Positions 41,502 to 49,192 of a stretch of DNA of 55,826 nucleotides are shown piece by piece (within the stretch, counting starts at the first letter, position 1; the number at the start of each line of letters is the position of its first letter). This stretch comes from CAMTWZ01 sp964412365 (lineage in GTDB: Bacteria; Bacteroidota; Rhodothermia; Balneolales; HLUCCA01), in NCBI GenBank assembly GCA_964412365.1, contig CAYPOI010000008.1, positions 1-55,826 on the forward strand, given 5' to 3'. The position numbers were made by a program, and so were the translations under genes. The notes below the pieces were generated by a model. The model searched no databases. It was not told where the DNA came from and saw only the letters and a program-made list of their open reading frames with translations.

Positions 41502-43283
41502 TTATTTGATTAGAGTCATGGTGCGGCTGAGGCGTTGGTCGCCTGCCGTCAGTACGTATAAATAGACGCCGGACGACAAGGTTCCCGCGTCGAAGGTAAC
41601 GGTGTGTTCCCCGGCGTTCATGTAGCCGTCGATCAGAACGGAGACTTCGCGACCTAGTACATCATAGATGGCTAATCGTACGGACGCAAGATCTTGCGTC
41701 CCCACATGAAAACCGATAACCGTACTTGGGTTGAAAGGATTTGGGAAATTTTGCTCGAGGCGGATTGCAGCAGCCAATTCATCATCCGATTCAATGGAAG
41801 TCGGGCTTAGAATCGTGACCACGTTCGAAGGCATGCCTTCCACATTGTTTCGGGAAAGACCGGTTACCACATAGTAGTAATTCAGATCCGAAGCGGGTGC
41901 TGTGTTCTGTAACGACAAATTACCCGTCATTCCAATCAGATTCGCCCCATTTGCAACCACATCTTCCGGATTCGGGGCGACGGTTCCTGTTGTCCGGTAA
42001 ATCGCATAGCGGATCAGGGTATCGCCATTGTCCGAATGGCTCGGGCGTTGCCACTGCAGCGACACCACGGTTCCGTTCTTGCTGCCAGCAGTATTGGCCG
42101 GCTGTGCCGGAGCCACTTGGCTGCGCCACGGCATCGACGGTACAATCGCTGGTCTGCGGTATTGAATCTGAGGACCAACCGATCCGGTTTGCACATTGAA
42201 GGAGTGGATGTTTCCCCAGCGGAAATACACTTGCCCTTTGAGTCCGCTTACACGTGACGTATCAATCATCGCAGGCAGCTGTTGAATGGTTCCATCCACA
42301 TACGCACCGATGCCCACATAGACGTGTCGTCCGTACGTTTCTCTGGCATAATCTTTCACAATCCAGGAATGCTCAGGCGAATTCGTAAAGGGGCCACTAT
42401 AGATTTTCCAATAAATCTGAGGCATGATATAGTCGTTCCAACCATCCCTCAGCCATCCGCGGGAATCCTGATACACTCCGCTAAAGGCGAAGAGAGCAGG
42501 CCATCCACCACTGGTTTTGTAATGCCCGATAGGTGCGGAACCGACTTTCACCCAGGGTTTGGTTTGGGCGATGTATTGCGACACGCGCTTGGTGATGTCG
42601 GTCACATTGAACCGCTTCCATTCACCGATGTTGTTGTAGGCACCTCCATACTGCAAGTGAAGTCCGAAATCATTCGTGAATCCATTGGTCGGATATCTGA
42701 GGAAGTCAAAATTGACCGCATCAATATCATAACGATCAACCAATTCTTGCACGTTCGCTACGACCCAATCCCTTGCACCTGGATATCCAGGATTCAGAAA
42801 ATTACCATCGTTTCTCGATTCCACCCAGCTCGAATTCGTCTGCGTGATGTGCAATGGCGCGCCTGGCTCGGTCACGGTAGCACCTCCCACGTTCAGGGCA
42901 TTGTACCAGGCGTGGACTTCCATGCCTTGAAGACGACATTCATCAATCAAAAATTGGAGCGGGTCCCAACCCGGGTCTTTGCCAATGGTTCCAGTTAGTT
43001 GCGAAGACCATGGAAGTCGGTCGCTTTTGTAATACGCATCGCCACGCGAGGCTACCTGAAACGTGATGGCATTCAAGCCCATCGCTTTCGCTTGGCGGAT
43101 GATGGTTCGAAGGGAATTCTGTTGTTCGATGGGGTCAGTGGACTTCGGCCAATCGAGTCCACCTGCCGTGGTAAGCCATACCGACCGGAATTCAAACTTG
43201 GGATCCGGAGTACTTTGGGCGGAAATCGACAATGGCAAGACAAGAGCGATGAAAAGAAAGAAGATTCTGTAGAAATGCGTCAT
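41502..43283 (-). CDS. GHL10-type family 10-like glycosyl hydrolase, tandem paralogue
   Basis: 593 residues. Signal peptide (MTHFYRIFFLFIALVLPLSISAQ), then a GHL10 domain with the same landmarks as its neighbour: FEFRSVWLTTAGGLDWPKS, AMGLNAITFQVASRGDAYYKSD, MEVHAWYNALNVGG, YDIDAVNFDFLRYP and VKVGSAPIGHYK. The usual DD of DGIHFDDY is here DAVNFDFL, so one acidic residue is changed. An Fn3-like domain (about 390-490) and a sorting-type tail follow. The pair arose by tandem duplication but has diverged a lot. The two are 10 nt apart and co-transcribed, ending at the hairpin by coaBC. Start is 83 nt from the upstream gene with a terminator between. Confidence 0.86.
   Translation of the reverse strand: MTHFYRIFFLFIALVLPLSISAQSTPDPKFEFRSVWLTTAGGLDWPKSTDPIEQQNSLRTIIRQAKAMGLNAITFQVASRGDAYYKSDRLPWSSQLTGTIGKDPGWDPLQFLIDECRLQGMEVHAWYNALNVGGATVTEPGAPLHITQTNSSWVESRNDGNFLNPGYPGARDWVVANVQELVDRYDIDAVNFDFLRYPTNGFTNDFGLHLQYGGAYNNIGEWKRFNVTDITKRVSQYIAQTKPWVKVGSAPIGHYKTSGGWPALFAFSGVYQDSRGWLRDGWNDYIMPQIYWKIYSGPFTNSPEHSWIVKDYARETYGRHVYVGIGAYVDGTIQQLPAMIDTSRVSGLKGQVYFRWGNIHSFNVQTGSVGPQIQYRRPAIVPSMPWRSQVAPAQPANTAGSKNGTVVSLQWQRPSHSDNGDTLIRYAIYRTTGTVAPNPEDVVANGANLIGMTGNLSLQNTAPASDLNYYYVVTGLSRNNVEGMPSNVVTILSPTSIESDDELAAAIRLEQNFPNPFNPSTVIGFHVGTQDLASVRLAIYDVLGREVSVLIDGYMNAGEHTVTFDAGTLSSGVYLYVLTAGDQRLSRTMTLIK
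41677..41723. repeat. 47-bp repeat block with a 20-bp perfect palindrome, copy 1
   Basis: The core GGACGCAAGATCTTGCGTCC (41682-41701) is a perfect palindrome. The 47-bp block around it matches 55641-55687 at 44 of 47 positions, while the flanking DNA of the two homologous C-terminal domains is clearly diverged. It encodes the loop VGTQDLASVR between the FHV strand and LAIYDVLGREV. Confidence 0.75.
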
Positions 43284-43312
43284 GTGTAAATGAATGGCGA
43301 ATAGACAAAAAA

Positions 43313-43342
43313 AAGAGGCACCCGCAGGTGCTGGTGCCTCTT
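43313..43342 (-). terminator. Rho-independent terminator of the TonB-receptor operon
   Basis: A perfect 10-bp stem (AAGAGGCACC with GGTGCCTCTT) closes a 10-nt loop. On the minus strand it is followed by a run of eight T (43314-43307). It lies 24 nt after the stop of the propeller-like gene and separates that operon from the GHL10 pair. Confidence 0.9.
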
Positions 43343-43366
43343 AGAACTCGAGAGAAAGACGGATGA

Positions 43367-44728
43367 TTATTTCATCAACGTCATTTTGTTCGTGATGCGG
43401 GTATTGCCCGAGCGCAGTTCGTACAGATAGACGCCTGAGCTGAGGTTGCCTGCTTCGAAGCGAACGGAGTGTTCGCCTTGAGCGAATACGCCATTGGCCA
43501 ATGTTGCGACTTCGCGACCAAGCATGTCGTACACTTTGAGTGTGGCGACGCCGGCTTCAGGAAGAACGAACGAGATGGACGTGCTTGGGTTGAACGGGTT
43601 CGGGTAGTTTTGGCTGAGAGCAAAACCATCGGCACGAACATCGTCGCGATCCACACTGACCACTTGGGCACGGGTGAACTTCTGAACGGCAGGTGTGCCG
43701 GTCGAGAAGGTACCGAGGTACATGGTCAATCCATCTGCGGAGATGGCCATTGAGCGAGGAATCGCAAACGCGGTGCGTGTGCCATAATCCCAAGCCAAGC
43801 TATCCACTGCGTTTCCACTTGCGACAGACAGACCGTAAACGCGGGTGTTGTTCCAAGGCGCTTTCGCCACTGGATCGTTACCACCGCCTGCTGCGGCAAC
43901 GTACAAGATCGGATTCGCACCAGCGGTGTAACGATGCACGGCACCCGGAGCCATACCTGCGGCCAACGTTGTGTCGGTAGACAGGGTATAGGTTCCAAAT
44001 ACGCCACCATCCGACTTATACTGCGTGATGTAGAACTTGTCGAACGATGGATTGTAGATGGTATTTCCATCCGCGCTGATTTCAAACGTACGGGAAAAAC
44101 CAACTTTGTCGTTGGTGACCGTACCGATCGGAGCCAAGTCAGAACCTGCGTAGAGAACGATTGGGGACGCTGGGAACACGAAAGAAACAGCGATGTCGCC
44201 ATCTGCGGTCACAGCAACACGGTTTGGTGCGTGGGACGCGGTTTCCGTTCTCATGAAGGTGACTTCACGATTTTGAAGAAGTACGCCAGACGGACTGAAT
44301 TTGTAGATCCAAGTACGGGTTTGGCGCCAGCTTCCACCATCTTCAGTCGCACTGTTTACCCGGAAACCGTGCGATGATACCCAAATGTTACCCGCATTGT
44401 CGGTGCTTAGTCCCGTAATTGGACCGAAACGACGAAGGGAATCGCCATCCATCGCACCGACGATCGGTGAGAATGATGCTTGGGTTCCATCCGCATTAAA
44501 TACACGGACCACGTTGCGGCGAACGGCCAAAACGCCTTCGCTTGCTGGTGTCAGTATCGAGCTATTGTAAGGGCCGACCCAAACTTTGTTTTCACCATCC
44601 ACCGCGATACCGTGTGCGGTGTTCACAAGTGTCGTTGAATCAGGAAACACACCCTGATACGTCCACTGCGCCGAAGCGACAGCCGGAACAAACAGGATGG
44701 CTATAAGAATTCGTATTGCTTTCGTCAT
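43367..44728 (-). CDS. Secreted beta-propeller-like protein with sorting-type C-terminal domain
   Basis: 453 residues from the ATG at 44728 (MTKAIRILIAILFVPAVASAQ), chosen because a perfect AAGGAG Shine-Dalgarno precedes it by 6 nt and a signal peptide follows. The middle shows NHL/SGL-like blades with repeated G(I/L)xxDxxGNxWV units (AHGIAVDGENKVWVGP, ITGLSTDNAGNIWVSS, RVAVTADGDIAVSF, SMAISADGLTMYLG). The last 85 residues are the sorting-type domain (LSQNYPNPFNPSTSISFVLP, VYDMLGREVATL, SSGVYLYEL). It is the last gene of the TonB-receptor operon. Surface display or release is inferred from the tail. The ligand is unknown. Confidence 0.82.
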   Translation of the reverse strand: MTKAIRILIAILFVPAVASAQWTYQGVFPDSTTLVNTAHGIAVDGENKVWVGPYNSSILTPASEGVLAVRRNVVRVFNADGTQASFSPIVGAMDGDSLRRFGPITGLSTDNAGNIWVSSHGFRVNSATEDGGSWRQTRTWIYKFSPSGVLLQNREVTFMRTETASHAPNRVAVTADGDIAVSFVFPASPIVLYAGSDLAPIGTVTNDKVGFSRTFEISADGNTIYNPSFDKFYITQYKSDGGVFGTYTLSTDTTLAAGMAPGAVHRYTAGANPILYVAAAGGGNDPVAKAPWNNTRVYGLSVASGNAVDSLAWDYGTRTAFAIPRSMAISADGLTMYLGTFSTGTPAVQKFTRAQVVSVDRDDVRADGFALSQNYPNPFNPSTSISFVLPEAGVATLKVYDMLGREVATLANGVFAQGEHSVRFEAGNLSSGVYLYELRSGNTRITNKMTLMK

Positions 44729-44764
44729 GTTTAATCTCCTTGTTTGAGATGTTGTTGTTAGGTT

Positions 44765-44777
44765 GTTACAATGTAAC
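44765..44777. promoter_or_regulatory. Perfect 6-bp inverted repeat upstream of the propeller-like gene
   Basis: GTTACA-A-TGTAAC sits in the 62-nt gap between the IPT lipoprotein gene and the propeller-like gene, 37 nt before the start. It could be an operator for an internal promoter or chance. No promoter hexamers are clear. Confidence 0.3.
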
Positions 44778-44790
44778 GATTGAAGGGTTA

Positions 44791-46068
44791 TCATTCAATT
44801 CCGTGGTAGGGGGCTAAATTTTTCTGAACATTCAAGGTGATCAGACGTTGTGTTTGTCCCGTTGCAATGGGGATTATCGTGGTCAGAATCTTTTGAGTTC
44901 CTGGTATGGCATGCATTTTCATGATGATACCTGGAATGATGCCGGGGTAAAATTCAGATACCACACCCGATGGTGAAACAGTTAGCATGGATGCCGATGT
45001 GCTTGGGAGCACGTCAAATGTGGCGCCACTCAGAGCGACGAATACCGTGCCGTCCGTGGCGAGCGTGATCGCTCTTGGAACCACATCCGTGCTGTAAGCA
45101 GTACCAATATTCGCCACGACCTCTTCAGCACCCAATGTGTTGTCGGCTGGGTTGATTGGAAAACGCCATACGAATGGGTTTCCACCACGCGTGCCAGCAA
45201 TATAGAGGAAGTCACCAAACACTTTGACCGCGTGACCATTGGCCACAAACGGAAACCTCACGTAGGAACGGGTTGCGCCATTGTCTTGAATTCGAACGAT
45301 GCTTTGGTTGACAGCCGAGTTCGTTTCATTGGCCCCTACGAGCCACATGAAGTTGTCTTCATCGAAATCAAAATCTTCTGCCCTTCCCACCGAGGTACCC
45401 CAGTTCGTGGTGGCACCACCGCCGCTTGGCGACCGATAGACGAGAGGCACACCACCGGCCACTCGAAGCATATAGGCACCACCATCCGGACCGATTTTAA
45501 CGACGCGGTACGACCAGCCTTGAACGGGTACATAATTGAGCGTTTCGACCCCATCCGCATCAAAACGACTGACACCGGCAGGTACACCGGCTCCGATCAA
45601 TGATACATAAAGCAATCCGCTGGCATCAATCCCTGCTCCAAATGGAATTGTGTTGGGCGGCATGACGGTCGCGTCCTCGAAAAGAGCTGTCAATTTATAG
45701 GTGATCGAGTTGCTGTATTCCAACGCGCCAGTCACATTGATCTTGATTCCGATTGAATCGGCTACATAATTCGGTGTATTGACCACTAACTGAGTGGCAC
45801 TTGCCGATACCACCGTTGCTTTGACATTGTTAAACCAAACATGATTTTCGCCAGCTACGGTTGAAAAATTGGTTCCACTGAGGGTGATGGTTTGAAATCC
45901 GGCGAAATATTCAGACGCCGGATTAACGGCCGTGATGGTCGGTGAAGGTTTGAAGGTCACATCTTCTCGGAACAGGCTGTTCGATCCGGGTGTGTCGCAA
46001 CTGCTCAGAACCAGAAGGAATGCGGTCAAAAATGCGAATGAGTAAGCGTTCTTCATACGAATGATCAT
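44791..46068 (-). CDS. IPT/TIG-domain lipoprotein
   Basis: 425 residues. A lipoprotein signal peptide (FLTAFLLVLSSC, lipobox LSSC) anchors it, probably to the outer membrane. Residues about 42-125 form one IPT/TIG domain (PTITAVNPASEYFAGFQTITLSGTNF, NVKATVVSASATQLVVNTP). The remaining 300 residues look propeller-like with weak NHL-type repeats (IPFGAGIDASGLLYVSL, RAITLATDGTVFVALSG). I keep the ATG at 46068, whose TAATG overlap with the upstream stop suggests coupling. An ATG at 46056 is possible. IPT lipoproteins near TonB receptors often act as surface glycan-binding proteins, and that role is inferred. Confidence 0.82.
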   Translation of the reverse strand: MIIRMKNAYSFAFLTAFLLVLSSCDTPGSNSLFREDVTFKPSPTITAVNPASEYFAGFQTITLSGTNFSTVAGENHVWFNNVKATVVSASATQLVVNTPNYVADSIGIKINVTGALEYSNSITYKLTALFEDATVMPPNTIPFGAGIDASGLLYVSLIGAGVPAGVSRFDADGVETLNYVPVQGWSYRVVKIGPDGGAYMLRVAGGVPLVYRSPSGGGATTNWGTSVGRAEDFDFDEDNFMWLVGANETNSAVNQSIVRIQDNGATRSYVRFPFVANGHAVKVFGDFLYIAGTRGGNPFVWRFPINPADNTLGAEEVVANIGTAYSTDVVPRAITLATDGTVFVALSGATFDVLPSTSASMLTVSPSGVVSEFYPGIIPGIIMKMHAIPGTQKILTTIIPIATGQTQRLITLNVQKNLAPYHGIE

Positions 46069-47099
46069 TAGAAAATGAGTTGAATACCGATGCGGTTCAC
46101 GCTGTCGAACACACCGAACGAGGTGTAGGAGTAATCCGCTTTAATTCCATATCGGCGGCCGATGGGTTGAATCACGCCCGCACCGAATGAAAAGCCTTGC
46201 TCTTCGGATGGGATAATCAATCCGCCACGCAAAGCCAATCGGTTCAAGAACGTATACTCGGTTCCGATCATCAGTTGCTCTTGAAAATCACGAGGGCGGT
46301 TCGCATCCAGACTCACCAAAAGGGAGTGTTTGGACGGGTCGACATTCATGATGTCGAGCACATTCATGGACATTCCCATACGGAACGTAAGCGGCATTTC
46401 CTGACTGTTCAGTTGGTAGGTGATTTCGCGACCATAGTTACGAAGCGACATACCCAGATTCAGACTTTCGAAGCCGGTTTTGAAGAACACGCCAAAATCG
46501 ATGGCGACCGTTTCCGCACCCAATTGTTCGCGAACATAGCCACCATTCGCATCCCGTTCAACGATTCCATTGACCAGATTTTGATCGATGAACCGGATAT
46601 TCGCACCCGTGGAGAACTGATTGCTCAACGCCCTGGCATATGTCAGTCCGAATGCCGTTACATTCGGGCTGTATGGATCTAGAATGTCGTACGACAGAGG
46701 CGCCGACTCATTGAACACCGTTTGGGTGAAGTCTCCATAATCTACACTGAGTATGGATACCCCGAATACGCCATAAAGCCCGTTTGCAGGACTGATCACA
46801 GCGCCAGTGTATTGGTAGTTGATGTCGGCGATCCAACTAACCTGCCCGAATGTCACTTCTCCGTTATTACGTACCCATGCCACGGAAGCTGGGTTATAGA
46901 ATATCGACTCCACCCCTCCTTCAATTGAAGTCAGTGCATCGCCCATGCCTGAGGCTCTTGCACTGATGGGGACAGATAAGAACTTCATCACGGATTGTGC
47001 ACGCTTCTTCTGAGAGAATCCCTCCGAAGCGGTCGACACCACCATCAAGGCAGCCAAAAAGGTGAGTGTAAGAATTCGTTTCACGACAGATACTCCCAT
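46068..47099 (-). CDS. PorV/PorQ-family outer-membrane barrel
   Basis: 343 residues with a signal peptide (VVKRILTLTFLAALMVVSTASEGFSQ). The family landmarks are FLSVPISARASGMGDALTSIEGGVESIFYNPASVAWV near the N-terminus and an alternating beta pattern to the final Phe (NRIGIQLIF), fitting a FadL-like 14-strand barrel. PorV shuttles cargo of the type IX secretion system, but many paralogues sit beside receptors in Rhodothermota and Ignavibacteriota with no proven role. No other T9SS gene is in view, so I do not call it porV. It begins 2 nt after the Fn3 gene and overlaps the IPT gene. Confidence 0.85.
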   Translation of the reverse strand: MGVSVVKRILTLTFLAALMVVSTASEGFSQKKRAQSVMKFLSVPISARASGMGDALTSIEGGVESIFYNPASVAWVRNNGEVTFGQVSWIADINYQYTGAVISPANGLYGVFGVSILSVDYGDFTQTVFNESAPLSYDILDPYSPNVTAFGLTYARALSNQFSTGANIRFIDQNLVNGIVERDANGGYVREQLGAETVAIDFGVFFKTGFESLNLGMSLRNYGREITYQLNSQEMPLTFRMGMSMNVLDIMNVDPSKHSLLVSLDANRPRDFQEQLMIGTEYTFLNRLALRGGLIIPSEEQGFSFGAGVIQPIGRRYGIKADYSYTSFGVFDSVNRIGIQLIF

Positions 47100-47101
47100 G
47101 A

Positions 47102-49168
47102 TTAAAGTAAAACCACGAATTTGATGTTAGTGACAGCGCCCGTATCGAGGTCTTCGACTCGTGCGATGTAGATACCGCTGGCGATCCGTTGGCGAGCATC
47201 CGTATTCAGATCCCAATATTCATCACCACTCCCGTTGGTGTGCATGATGGTTTTCACGCGTTCGCCGATCTCCGTAAAAATATCGATACGGCACCGTCCC
47301 GGAATTTCGAAGAAGGCGATTTGCAAACGTCCACCGAATGTCAGCCCGCCTTGAGCGCTGTAGATGTAGGGATTGGGCACCACAACAGCCTGATCGATGC
47401 TTGTTCCGGCTTGACGAAGCAAGCGAGCCGGATCATAGGACTGGGTGTAATACCGGTTGCTGCGCAACGCACCCGGTGGGGTCATGGCTGCACCGGTATT
47501 ATCGGCGGCTTGGCCGCGAGCCACGATATAGTAGTAGTAGTCCAACCCACGGACAGGTCCGCCAATCGGATTGGAATCGGCATCATCAAAATTACGAGCG
47601 GATGCAGGTAGATCCGCCACCTTCGTGTAGGTGGAATCTGAATTGCCGCGCGCACGATAGATCTCAAAACCAGTGATGTTGGCCTCTTCAGCCGCATCAT
47701 AATCCCAATCCATGAAAATGCGATCGCCACCTGAAGTGACTGAAAAACGTGTAGGTGGAGCAGGTTCACGTGGAACCGCGTATCCGGACAGGAAGTTTGC
47801 TTTGGCACGTTCGAATGTCTGAATCAGGGAGTCGCGTCCTTGAAACACCACTTCGTTTTTCTGAAGCGGAGTAATTTGATTTCGCTTGAACGCCGCACCG
47901 GTCGTTTCAGCCAAGGAGCGACTGATACCGGATGCACCCTCAACCAATACGATCCGGATGCTTTCACCTGGAGCGATCGTATAGGGACCAAATCCACTGG
48001 CTGCCGACCATCCGCCTGAATTACCAAGTGTCGGATCACCGGTCGGTGATTTGAACCCCGGATCACCAGATGGCTCGACCCGATATGCATGACGTTGCGT
48101 ACGACCCGCAAGCATGAACCGATTGTATTCTTCGGTCATCTTGTCGCGATTGAATTGGTCGTTGGATGAGTTCAGACCATCATCCGATTCCGTTTCAGTC
48201 ATGGTCGATGGTTGCGACACATCATCAACATTATTCGTAGTCGATTGCTGAGCGAAAAGCGTTGCGTTGCCAACGAAATGATAGGCACCCAAACGACCGG
48301 TGGTATCGGACGGTAGAACGAACCCTTGGGAACCGGATGCAGAGAAGATTGGTCCACCGATGTTATCGTACAAGGTGAACAAAGGAAAGCGACCATGCCA
48401 GGTGAAGTGACCTCTGAGGCCGGCACTGGCTCCGTAATTGGGTCCAACACCATCGCCGAAGCGGTCGGTCATGGCGTTCATCCCCCATCCGGTACCGTTA
48501 CCGATGATGTATCGGGTTTGGCGAACCACCGAGTAACGATACTGCCAGAAAAACATAACGCCCGTCAATGTCTTGGTCGGGAACGCGACGTTTGTGGTCC
48601 CATCGATGATACCCGTATTGGTGAACGTGTATTCTTGGATGTGGTAGTTGTCGTGGTATTCGTTTGACCATTGGTAAATCTTGCGCTCCATCGACAACCC
48701 AATCGCCGTATTCAGCCGGTTCACAATCATTCGATCGGATACCAGTGTCGGGTCCACTTCATCCACTTCTTTCGGGATATCGAACGAGGGTTCATCGTCC
48801 ACTACCACTTCCACTGGGTCAAATCGGCTGATGAGTTTGTGTTCGAGAGGGAAAAATTCGTTCAAACCGGACACACGTGGACCCACGTGGAGAACTTTGA
48901 ACGCGAAGTTGTTGCCACCCGCGTCTGTGAAATTGGTTGTGCCAATCCAGAATCCTTTCGCGGCTTGCATATCCTGATAGGAATGGATAGCCGGCCAACG
49001 CAACCCATACTGCTGGGAGGCGACCAAGGCGTGCTCCCGTTCCATACCGGAGCTCATGTAGAAGTTGTGTAACGAGCCGGCGCCGAGCCAACGTGCTTCG
49101 GCTTGTGCGAACAAGCCTTGCTGCGCAGGGATGATCAAAGCGAGGGCGATCAAAATCCGTTTCATCAT
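47102..49168 (-). CDS. Large secreted Fn3-domain protein of the TonB-receptor operon
   Basis: 688 residues with a signal peptide (MKRILIALALIIPAQQGLFAQ). The N-terminal 440 residues are rich in Gly, Asn, Phe and Tyr and have no domain that I recognise (conserved-looking WLGAGSLHNFYMSSGMEREHA, PNYGASAGLRG). An Fn3-like domain spans about 455-560 (PPTRFSVTSGGDRIFMDWDY). The C-terminus (VVPNPYIYSAQGG, CRIDIFTEIGERV, SGIYIARVED) is a divergent FlgD/sorting-type fold lacking the PNPFNPST signature, so its secretion class is unclear. It follows the receptor gene by 24 nt and precedes the PorV-like gene by 2 nt. Confidence 0.75.
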   Translation of the reverse strand: MMKRILIALALIIPAQQGLFAQAEARWLGAGSLHNFYMSSGMEREHALVASQQYGLRWPAIHSYQDMQAAKGFWIGTTNFTDAGGNNFAFKVLHVGPRVSGLNEFFPLEHKLISRFDPVEVVVDDEPSFDIPKEVDEVDPTLVSDRMIVNRLNTAIGLSMERKIYQWSNEYHDNYHIQEYTFTNTGIIDGTTNVAFPTKTLTGVMFFWQYRYSVVRQTRYIIGNGTGWGMNAMTDRFGDGVGPNYGASAGLRGHFTWHGRFPLFTLYDNIGGPIFSASGSQGFVLPSDTTGRLGAYHFVGNATLFAQQSTTNNVDDVSQPSTMTETESDDGLNSSNDQFNRDKMTEEYNRFMLAGRTQRHAYRVEPSGDPGFKSPTGDPTLGNSGGWSAASGFGPYTIAPGESIRIVLVEGASGISRSLAETTGAAFKRNQITPLQKNEVVFQGRDSLIQTFERAKANFLSGYAVPREPAPPTRFSVTSGGDRIFMDWDYDAAEEANITGFEIYRARGNSDSTYTKVADLPASARNFDDADSNPIGGPVRGLDYYYYIVARGQAADNTGAAMTPPGALRSNRYYTQSYDPARLLRQAGTSIDQAVVVPNPYIYSAQGGLTFGGRLQIAFFEIPGRCRIDIFTEIGERVKTIMHTNGSGDEYWDLNTDARQRIASGIYIARVEDLDTGAVTNIKFVVLL

Positions 49169-49192
49169 AGTGAGGTTAGAATGGGTGTGATG

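Noticed and set aside
46068..47099. Call of porV as part of a type IX secretion apparatus
   Set aside because: No other T9SS gene is in the window, and many PorV/PorQ-like paralogues are not the secretion shuttle.
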